From: Gammaproteobacteria bacterium
Lineage (GTDB): Bacteria > Pseudomonadota > Gammaproteobacteria > Thiomicrospirales > Thiomicrospiraceae
Reading direction: 5' to 3'
Length of the DNA: 5,101 bases
NCBI GenBank assembly: GCA_013153955.1
Contig: JAADDM010000042.1
Location: forward strand, 1-5,101
Shown here one piece after another: positions 1-5,030 of the stretch (its first letter is position 1; each line of letters begins with the position of its first letter). The notes under the pieces were generated by a model. The model was not told the DNA's origin, ran no database searches, and was given only the letters and a program-made list of their open reading frames with translations. A program made the translations under genes and the position numbers.

Positions 1-197
1 CTGTTGATTGCTTCAACTGCCGCCACTTTTTTGTCACTTGGGATGCTCAAAATCCAAGAGGCTGTAAAGCCTTTGGCTTTAAAACCCACCAGCTCCCAAG
101 TGTTGTTGTATTTGAAAACTCCGGAGAGGATTGTTTAAAATACAACCCTAAACCTGTGCCTCCAAAACCAAAAACTAAACGGGGCTGGATCGCCTAA
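1..197 (+). CDS. C-terminal part of a small conserved four-cysteine protein of unknown function (5' end outside window)
   Basis: An open frame enters from the left edge (first full codon at 3) and ends at TAA 195-197, giving 64 visible residues. It holds Cys at visible residues 3, 6, 21 and 44 in the pattern CxxC, then a TWD segment, then P-R-GCKAFGFK, then P-S, then SGEDCL. The tail is rich in Pro and Lys (KPVPPKPKTKRGWIA). Four spaced cysteines suggest a small metal-binding (zinc) or redox domain; this is inference. From memory, short proteins with CxxCxxFxxTW...GCKAFGFKS...SG..C occur across proteobacteria as hypothetical proteins, sometimes under a doubtful 'uracil-DNA glycosylase' label; nothing here shows glycosylase motifs. 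Those relatives are under about 90 residues, so probably only a few N-terminal residues are missing. It converges on ampD with 42 bases between the stops. The other forward frames are broken or lack this cysteine pattern. Function unknown. Confidence 0.7.
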   Translation, partial: VDCFNCRHFFVTWDAQNPRGCKAFGFKTHQLPSVVVFENSGEDCLKYNPKPVPPKPKTKRGWIA

Positions 198-237
198 AAC
201 GGTGCGATCAGGGCTCACCCGTCCCTTATTCAGCCCC
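181..237. repeat. Nested inverted repeats between convergent gene ends, possible terminator for ampD
   Basis: GGGGCTG at 181-187 is matched by its exact reverse complement CAGCCCC at 231-237. Inside lies a second stem, GATCGC (188-193) with GCGATC (204-209), and an alternative pairing GGGCT (211-215) with AGCCC (232-236). The left arms fall inside the last codons of the four-cysteine gene. Read on the minus strand, the outer stem ends in CAGCCCC and is followed by GTTTAGTTTTT, a T-rich stretch that would suit termination of ampD transcripts. Read on the plus strand no T run follows. The outer loop is long (43 bases), so this is not a classical compact terminator; the role is inferred. Confidence 0.35.
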
Positions 238-239
238 AT

Positions 240-833
240 CTAATCCACGGTATCTAATAAACGGTCTAGCGCCTCCCACATAAAGTAAACACCGGGGTCT
301 GTCTTACGACCCGGAGCAATCTCATCATGCCCTGCTACCTTATGCTCAGACAAGCTCGGATAAGCCTGCCACAGCTGTTTAATGACATTCGCCAATGCCT
401 TATATTGACTGGCCGTATAGCAGGTTGTATCTGTTCCCTCCAACTCAATGCCTATTGAAAAATCATTGCAAGCGGTACGCCCTTCAAACTCCGATACGCC
501 TGCGTGCCAAGCCCTTAAATGAAATGGAACATACTGAATAACCGCTCCATCTCTTCGAATAAGCAGATGAGAAGAGACTTTTAAATGCTGAATCGTTTCA
601 AAATAAGGGTCTTCATCTGGGTTAAGGGTATTGGTAAACAGCTGAGTAATGGCGTTGCCCCCAAATTGGTTGGGCGGCAGACTGATACTGTGCACCACAA
701 TTAACTCAGGTGTATCTCCGGGCTTTCTAACATCATAATTAGGACTTTTAATAAACGCCGAGCCATGAAGTAAGCCGGTATTAACATCAACCCCGGTTGG
801 CGAAACCAGTTTCTTTTTATTGTCTATTTCCAT
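240..833 (-). CDS. ampD: 1,6-anhydro-N-acetylmuramyl-L-alanine amidase AmpD
   Basis: This cytoplasmic zinc amidase cuts the bond between anhydro-N-acetylmuramic acid and L-Ala in recycled muropeptides; in many gammaproteobacteria its loss raises anhydro-muropeptides and derepresses AmpR-controlled beta-lactamase. The 197 residues form one amidase_2 domain. Visible motifs: VVHSISLPPNQFGG (46-59), HLLIRRDG (89-96), RAWHAG (107-112), CNDFSIGIELEGTD (122-135) and AGHDEIAPGRKTDPG (167-181). By comparison with Citrobacter AmpD the zinc ligands are H48, H169 and D179, with E130 and K177 catalytic; all are present. There is no signal peptide, as expected for AmpD rather than the periplasmic AmiD. The protein is about 14 residues longer at the N-terminus than the E. 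coli enzyme. ATG at 833 is the only good start, but no Shine-Dalgarno sequence precedes it. The gene is divergent from nadC as in E. coli; the usual partner ampE does not follow. Confidence 0.96.
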   Translation of the reverse strand: MEIDNKKKLVSPTGVDVNTGLLHGSAFIKSPNYDVRKPGDTPELIVVHSISLPPNQFGGNAITQLFTNTLNPDEDPYFETIQHLKVSSHLLIRRDGAVIQYVPFHLRAWHAGVSEFEGRTACNDFSIGIELEGTDTTCYTASQYKALANVIKQLWQAYPSLSEHKVAGHDEIAPGRKTDPGVYFMWEALDRLLDTVD

Positions 834-914
834 AGCGTATTAGTATACGTGATTTAGTCACCCCCTTCGCTAGAGCCTTTTCCAAGAACAAGCCTATTGA
901 GACATTATTCAATA
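834..914 (-). promoter_or_regulatory. Putative ampD promoter region with short dyads
   Basis: On the minus strand TATACT (842-847) sits 8 bases before the ampD ATG and resembles a sigma70 -10 box, but no convincing -35 is found 16-18 bases further up. If it is used, the transcript would begin almost at the ATG, which fits the missing ribosome binding site (leaderless or nearly so); this is inference. Dyads in the same stretch are CGTAT-N4-ATACG (836-849), the odd palindrome GTGA-N5-TCAC (849-861), and TATTGA-N8-TCAATA (895-914). The second is one base short of a CRP-type TGTGA-N6-TCACA, and the third has the wrong spacing for an FNR box (TTGAT-N4-ATCAA). No regulator can be named. Confidence 0.3.
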
Positions 915-965
915 CCTATTTTTTCTCGTACCATTAAAAAAATGAGGGCATTTTGCTTCAAATCC

Positions 966-1075
966 TTTTCGAACAAAACTCTCTAGGTATAATGACACCC
1001 AACCCTGATTATTCATACGACCTTTAAGTGGTGCTACAGCCCTAATACCTTTTAAAGATACCTTAAACTGTTTAA
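966..1075 (+). promoter_or_regulatory. Putative nadC promoter and AT-rich leader
   Basis: A perfect sigma70 -10 hexamer TATAAT lies at 988-993. The best -35 is weak (TTTTCG, 966-971, 16-base spacer). Transcription from it would start near 1000 and leave a leader of about 100 bases before the nadC ATG at 1099. The leader holds two copies of ATACCTT (1045-1051 and 1058-1064, 13 bases apart) and a perfect odd palindrome TTAAAC-T-GTTTAA (1063-1075), which ends 23 bases before the ATG and could be an operator. I do not recognise it as a site for a known NAD regulator. Apart from these elements I see no gene in the 834-1098 spacer. Confidence 0.35.
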
Positions 1076-1098
1076 ATAACTGAGTAAACGCACCCAAA

Positions 1099-1944
1099 AT
1101 GAACGACATTAACTACTTTGAAAACTTAGAAACCTCGGTCACAATCGCCCTTCAAGAAGATATTAAAGAGGGAGATTTAACGGCAAGCCTCATTCCAGAG
1201 CCTACCCAAGCAGAAGCAAATATTATCTGCCGTGAAAGTGCCATTTTATGTGGTCGACCTTGGTTTGATGAGGTATTTAGACAGGTCGATTCAAGCATTC
1301 AAATTCAGTGGATATGTGACGAGGGTGAACAAGTAAAAACCGATCAGTGCTTATGTGTCATTAAAGGCTCAGCCAGAAACATCTTAACGGCTGAGCGGAC
1401 GGCACTGAACTTTCTCCAAACCCTTTCGGCAACGGCAACGGTTACAGCACAGTATGTTAGCCAGCTTCAAGGCTCAAAAACCCAGCTTTTAGATACCCGT
1501 AAAACCCTGCCCGGCCTTCGCTTAGCACAAAAATATGCCGTGGCAATCGGCGGGGGAACAAATCACCGAATTGGCCTTTATGATGCCATTTTGATTAAAG
1601 AAAATCACATTATGGCAGCAGGCGGTATTCATGCCGCTGTGACCACCGCCAAACAAAATTATCCCAGTGTTACTGTTGAAGTCGAGACAGAGACCCTCGA
1701 CGAAGTTCAGCAAGCTTTAAGGGCAGGAGCAGATATTATCATGCTAGATAACTTCACTTTAGAAATGATGTCTAAGGCGGTCACCCTCGTCGCCCAAAAG
1801 GCCAAGCTAGAGGTTTCAGGCAATGTTGAGCTGGCCCACCTAGCAGATTTAGTTCAGACAGAAGTCGATTTCATCTCAACCGGCGCAATTACCAAGCATA
1901 TCAAGGCGATTGATTTATCCATGCGCTTTCAGATGGCTGTTTAA
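1099..1944 (+). CDS. nadC: Nicotinate-nucleotide diphosphorylase (carboxylating), quinolinate phosphoribosyltransferase NadC
   Basis: NadC joins quinolinate to PRPP, releasing CO2 and pyrophosphate, to make nicotinate mononucleotide; this commits the de novo route to NAD. The enzyme is cytoplasmic and normally dimeric. The 281 residues match the family length, with an N-terminal alpha/beta domain (about 1-115) and a C-terminal barrel. Signature segments include GDLTA (25-29), ERTALNFLQTLSATAT (99-114), DTRKTLPGLR (132-141), KYAVAIGGGTNHRIGLYD (145-162), KENH (167-170), EVETET (194-199), MLDNF (215-219) and ISTGAITKH (259-267). The basic residues in DTRKT, H156, R157 and K167 are expected to hold the substrates' phosphates and carboxylates, and E196 and D217 match the family's catalytic acids. 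ATG 1099 is the first start after an in-frame stop at 1081-1083; its ribosome binding site is weak (only GAG at 1082-1084). Divergent from ampD; the downstream antiporter begins 190 bases later and is probably separate. Confidence 0.97.
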   Translation: MNDINYFENLETSVTIALQEDIKEGDLTASLIPEPTQAEANIICRESAILCGRPWFDEVFRQVDSSIQIQWICDEGEQVKTDQCLCVIKGSARNILTAERTALNFLQTLSATATVTAQYVSQLQGSKTQLLDTRKTLPGLRLAQKYAVAIGGGTNHRIGLYDAILIKENHIMAAGGIHAAVTTAKQNYPSVTVEVETETLDEVQQALRAGADIIMLDNFTLEMMSKAVTLVAQKAKLEVSGNVELAHLADLVQTEVDFISTGAITKHIKAIDLSMRFQMAV

Positions 1945-1952
1945 CGGTAAAT

Positions 1953-1977
1953 GGGAGACGAGGTATGAGAGTCTCTC
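1953..1977 (+). terminator. Weak hairpin after nadC, possible terminator
   Basis: Eight bases after the nadC stop, GGGAGAC (1953-1959) can pair with GTCTCTC (1971-1977), a seven-pair stem with one G-U and an 11-base loop. A competing palindrome GAGAG-T-CTCTC (1967-1977) shares the right arm. The following bases are TT then seven C, not a T run, so intrinsic termination is doubtful. A role in transcript end formation or 3' protection is inference only. Confidence 0.25.
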
Positions 1978-2049
1978 TTCCCCCCCTGTGCACCAGATGA
2001 TCAAAAGGGACTGGCTTGAGCATTCAATTCGGCTCCCCGCCCTTTTCTG

Positions 2050-2082
2050 TACAATGAATGGATCTAATTCAGTCTATTCATT
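2050..2082 (+). promoter_or_regulatory. Candidate -10 box and operator-like dyad upstream of the Kef antiporter
   Basis: TACAAT at 2050-2055 is a fair sigma70 -10 hexamer, without a clear -35 at the right spacing (ATTCGG at 2027-2032). Overlapping it, AATGAATGGA (2053-2062) and TCTATTCATT (2073-2082) form an inverted repeat with 9 of 10 positions complementary and the tenth a G-U in RNA. Half-site centres are 20 bases apart, about two helical turns, which is typical of a dimeric helix-turn-helix regulator. The expected transcription start would fall inside the dyad. As RNA it would form a 10-pair hairpin with a 10-base loop at the very 5' end of the leader; no T run follows, so it is not a terminator. 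Which of the two it is cannot be told from sequence. Confidence 0.35.
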
Positions 2083-2134
2083 CCTAACTTAATCCCGCTA
2101 TTTTTATAACCCTAAAAAACAGGCTAACTACCCC

Positions 2135-4123
2135 GTGAGTGATCACCTACTTTTACATATCGTCCTACTACTTGGCGTCGCCATGTTAACCGTTGCCGTC
2201 GCAAAACGATTACAGTTCCCCCCTATTTTGGCCTATATTATAGTGGGCATGATTGTGGGGCCATATGGGTTTAGTTGGATTGAAAATGAAGAAAACATCT
2301 CTCTCTTAGCGGAGTTTGGAATCGTGTTTTTGCTCTTCGCGATTGGACTCGAATTCTCCATCTCGCAAATGATCGCTATGCGAAAACAAGTGTTTGGCTT
2401 AGGTACTGCTCAAGTGATCACCACAGGAGGGGTCATTTACTCCATCGGGTGGCTCGCAGGGTTGGACACCAATACCAATATCGTTATTGCTGCCGCATTT
2501 GCACTCTCCTCGACCGCCATCGTCATTAAACAGCTGACAGAGCAATCAGAGATACAATCAAGGCATGGTCGTGCGACCGTTGGGATTCTCATATTTCAAG
2601 ATATTATCGCCATCCCCCTACTCATTCTCATTCCAGCACTGGCACTCAGTGAAGGTTCCGACACCTCTCTCACCAGTACCTTAGCCATCGCCTTCCTAAA
2701 GGGCATTTTAGTGGTGGTGGTGATGCACTTAGTCGGTCGATACTTACTCAGACCCCTATTCCACGAAGTCGCCTCGGCCAAATCTCAGGAGCTATTTACC
2801 CTAGCGGTATTAACCGTTGCACTTGGCTCTGCTGCCTTTACTGAAGAGATGGGGCTCTCCATGACCCTTGGGGCATTTCTTGCAGGTATGATGCTGAGTG
2901 AAACGGAATATCGCCATCAGATTGAATCGGATATTCGCCCTTTTCAAGATATTTTATTAGGGCTGTTTTTTGTGACCGTCGGCATGATGATCTCTATCAC
3001 CGTTCTCACAGAGCACTTCTGGACAGTCATTGGCCTAACCATTGCAATCATCTTCATTAAAGGCATTATCCTTTACAGCATCTCAAGGCTCTTTGGCAAA
3101 ACACAAGGCGTGTCTGCCCGAATCTCTCTCTCTCTGTCTCAAGTAGGTGAATTTGGTCTCGTCTTAATGACCTTGGCCTTTACCTATAACCTACTTCCCC
3201 AAGCAGAAGGCAACATTCTCTTAACCGCGGCCGTTTTAAGCATGTCAATCGCCCCTTTTATGGTGAAGTTTAACGGAAAAATTGCAAAATACTTACACCA
3301 AAACACCTACCAAGAGAACCACTCAGAAATAGAGCAGACCATCGAAGCTGATGGTAAGCACCTCTCTAATCATGTGATTTTATGTGGCTTTGGCCGTGTA
3401 GGACAAACCGTTGGCCGCTTTTTACATAATTCAAATGAGCATTTTATTGCGCTTGATATGGATATTTTACGGGTACGAGAGGCGCATGATGCGGGTGAAA
3501 ATGTCTATTATGGTGATGGCGCGAAGGAGACGGTTCTGAATGCCGCAGCCATTGATAAAGCCAAAATTATTATTATTACATTCAGTGATTTCCACGCCTC
3601 TTTAAAAATTCTAAAGACGGCGCGTACAGTCAATCCAAAAATTCCTATTTTAGTCAGAACACGAGATGATTTACACGTCAATGAACTCTTAGAAGCCGGT
3701 GCAAACGAGGTTATTCCTGATACATTTGAGTCCAGCATCATGCTGGCATCTCATCTGCTGCTGCTCATCGGTCAGTCCCCTCGTAAAGTCTTGAAACAAA
3801 CCCGCAGCATTCGAAAAGATCGTTACCGCTTACTAGAGAATTTTTATCCCGGCGAAGATGACAACCCCATGGAACAACATCAGGTGATGAAAAAGATCAT
3901 TCACAGTATCAAACTTAATGATGCTGCTTTTGCGATTGGAAAACGCTTAAAAGAGATGCCGCTTAAAAAACTGAACGTCGAAGTTACCGCCATTAAACGC
4001 GGTCAAGTGAGGGGGGAAAAGCCCGCGCCTGATACCCTGCTTAGAGCCCATGACAATATTGTCGTAACAGGCTTACCAGAAGATATTGAGCGCGCAGAGC
4101 ACTATTTCAAAAGAGGTAAATAA
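2135..4123 (+). CDS. Kef-type monovalent cation:proton antiporter (CPA2 family) with Rossmann NAD-binding and RCK C-terminal domains
   Basis: An inner-membrane exchanger that should release K+ (or Na+) in return for protons, gated by a cytoplasmic nucleotide-binding domain. Residues 1 to about 380 contain 12-13 hydrophobic membrane segments of the Na/H exchanger fold, including GLEFS (71-75), SSTAIVIK (125-132) and FQDIIAIP (154-161), whose D156 corresponds to the ion-site Asp of KefC. The loop H261-QIESDIRPF (261-270) matches the regulatory loop HALESDIEPF of KefC. After a hydrophilic linker comes a TrkA-N/KTN Rossmann fold with GFGRVG (418-423), acidic D441 and GDG (460-462). Residues about 590-660 look like a TrkA-C (RCK_C) domain, which E. 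coli KefB and KefC lack; at 662 residues the protein is longer than both (about 600-620). No kefF or kefG quinone reductase partner is adjacent, so glutathione gating is unproven and the exact kef name is withheld. GTG at 2135 is the first start after a stop at 2090-2092, with AGG at 2121-2123 as a distant ribosome site. Confidence 0.92.
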   Translation: MSDHLLLHIVLLLGVAMLTVAVAKRLQFPPILAYIIVGMIVGPYGFSWIENEENISLLAEFGIVFLLFAIGLEFSISQMIAMRKQVFGLGTAQVITTGGVIYSIGWLAGLDTNTNIVIAAAFALSSTAIVIKQLTEQSEIQSRHGRATVGILIFQDIIAIPLLILIPALALSEGSDTSLTSTLAIAFLKGILVVVVMHLVGRYLLRPLFHEVASAKSQELFTLAVLTVALGSAAFTEEMGLSMTLGAFLAGMMLSETEYRHQIESDIRPFQDILLGLFFVTVGMMISITVLTEHFWTVIGLTIAIIFIKGIILYSISRLFGKTQGVSARISLSLSQVGEFGLVLMTLAFTYNLLPQAEGNILLTAAVLSMSIAPFMVKFNGKIAKYLHQNTYQENHSEIEQTIEADGKHLSNHVILCGFGRVGQTVGRFLHNSNEHFIALDMDILRVREAHDAGENVYYGDGAKETVLNAAAIDKAKIIIITFSDFHASLKILKTARTVNPKIPILVRTRDDLHVNELLEAGANEVIPDTFESSIMLASHLLLLIGQSPRKVLKQTRSIRKDRYRLLENFYPGEDDNPMEQHQVMKKIIHSIKLNDAAFAIGKRLKEMPLKKLNVEVTAIKRGQVRGEKPAPDTLLRAHDNIVVTGLPEDIERAEHYFKRGK

Positions 4124-4136
4124 CCTCAATCAAACC
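4124..4136. other. Thirteen-base convergent gap between antiporter and pgeF
   Basis: The antiporter stop (TAA, 4121-4123) and the pgeF stop (minus-strand TAA, 4137-4139) are separated by 13 bases. There is no room for an intrinsic terminator and no stem with a T run is evident in the gap. Transcripts of the two genes must therefore either terminate inside each other's coding end or overlap as antisense RNA. This is a deduction from spacing. Confidence 0.8.
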
Positions 4137-5018
4137 TTACTCTAACCAGATAAGCGAGGCGATCCGACCTGTTTTTCCTGATCGGCGATAAGAGTAAAAC
4201 TGGTCGGCAAGTGCATAGGTACACAAGCCAGAAAGCGTGATATTTCGCACGCCTTTTTTTTGAAGTTCTAATTGAGCCAGACTAGGTAGATCGGCTAAAT
4301 ATTTAACCGAACAATCGTTTAAATAATCCCCCTGACGATCGACGGTTTGCTTAGCCTGAAAAAATTGAGCGTTATCAAAATCCTTTGCCACAAACTGTTC
4401 GCGCACCTCTTCACCCACTTCAAAGTGTTCTGCACTGATGGTAGGCCCTATCCAAGCAATTAACTGCTCTGGTTGGTTACGGGGAGTTTGGGGAAAGCTT
4501 GCCAACGTCTGAGAAATAATCCCCTCCGCTAAACCTTTCCAACCTGCATGAATGGCTGAAACTAAAGTACCAGATTGATTGGTAATTAGAATGGGGAGGC
4601 AGTCTGCCGTCATCACCACCGATACCAATCCTGCCGCCTCTGTCCAAGAGGCGTCCGCAACTTCTAATTGACCAGATCTGATTGTTTGAATATCTTTGAA
4701 ATTGTCTTTCTGTGATGATTGAGAACGCTCAGAAATACTTTCTTGAGATATGGGAATGCCGTCCAGCGATACATGAGGGGAAGAGTATGGCAGTTGAATG
4801 GCACGAGTGGTGTGTTTCTGATCTAGCCAGACAGGCTGAGAAGGCAGCTTTGCTGCATGAAACAGTGTCTGTCGATTGACCAACACCTGCTCAAGATGAT
4901 CGCCAACATGGGTGGCGAGATTAAACCCATCAAATGGGGCGAGACTCCCCCCGCCTTGTCGATTGGTACAAAGCGCCTTAACGCCTTCAGGTGCAGGCCA
5001 TTCAGGGATAAAAAACAT
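4137..5018 (-). CDS. pgeF: Peptidoglycan editing factor PgeF (YfiH/DUF152, Cu-oxidase_4 family) with two insertions
   Basis: PgeF (YfiH in E. coli) is a cytoplasmic enzyme that keeps L-Ser out of position 1 of the peptidoglycan stem by acting on UDP-MurNAc-L-Ser; relatives have been called laccase-like polyphenol oxidases or purine nucleoside phosphorylases. Family motifs are NLATHVGD (33-40), VWLDQKH (63-69), VMTADCLPIL (135-144), SAIHAGWKGL (154-163), WIGPTISAEHFEVGEEV (189-205), CTYA (266-269) and FYSYRR (274-279). The expected metal ligands H69, C140 and H157 are present; the usual HG after the Q-x-H is HT here. At 293 residues it is about 50 longer than E. coli YfiH. Most of the excess is a hydrophilic Ser/Gln/Lys-rich stretch around residues 78-119 between the first and second metal ligands, the rest a shorter addition around 221-238. 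The frame stays open throughout, so it is probably functional. ATG 5018 is preceded by GAGG at 5023-5026. Confidence 0.94.
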   Translation of the reverse strand: MFFIPEWPAPEGVKALCTNRQGGGSLAPFDGFNLATHVGDHLEQVLVNRQTLFHAAKLPSQPVWLDQKHTTRAIQLPYSSPHVSLDGIPISQESISERSQSSQKDNFKDIQTIRSGQLEVADASWTEAAGLVSVVMTADCLPILITNQSGTLVSAIHAGWKGLAEGIISQTLASFPQTPRNQPEQLIAWIGPTISAEHFEVGEEVREQFVAKDFDNAQFFQAKQTVDRQGDYLNDCSVKYLADLPSLAQLELQKKGVRNITLSGLCTYALADQFYSYRRSGKTGRIASLIWLE

Positions 5019-5030
5019 ACTGCCTCACTC
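5019..5030 (-). promoter_or_regulatory. Ribosome binding site of pgeF
   Basis: On the minus strand GAGTGAGG precedes the ATG, with the GAGG core (plus-strand CCTC, 5023-5026) four bases from the start codon. This is the best Shine-Dalgarno match in the window and supports ATG 5018 as the start. It overlaps the TGA (5025-5027) of the open frame coming from the right edge, a layout that would allow translational coupling if that frame is a gene. Confidence 0.6.

Noticed and set aside
849..861. CRP-like site GTGA-N5-TCAC upstream of ampD
   Set aside because: The spacer is one base shorter than the CRP consensus and the outer T and A are absent. It is kept only as a generic palindrome.
992..1027. 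Eleven-codon leader peptide frame (MTPNPDYSYDL) before nadC
   Set aside because: Its ATG overlaps the -10 box, so the mRNA would not contain it, and it has no run of regulatory codons typical of attenuation.
909..1109. Minus-strand 66-codon frame across the ampD/nadC spacer, ending in FFNGTRKNRY
   Set aside because: It has no ribosome binding site, overlaps the nadC start and covers the likely nadC promoter. I recognise no domain, so it is most likely a chance frame.
2012..2027. Sigma54-like TGGCTTG-N4-TTCA upstream of the antiporter
   Set aside because: The invariant GC of the -12 element is missing, so it is not a credible sigma54 promoter.
1910..2092. Plus-strand 60-codon frame over the nadC end and the following spacer
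   Set aside because: It starts inside nadC in another frame, has no ribosome site, contains the hairpin and dyad sequences, and has no recognisable protein features.
4251..4262. Programmed frameshift site at the A8 run in pgeF
   Set aside because: The run is not in the classic A-AAA-AAG phase, no clear downstream stimulator was seen, and the normal frame encodes conserved family motifs to the end.
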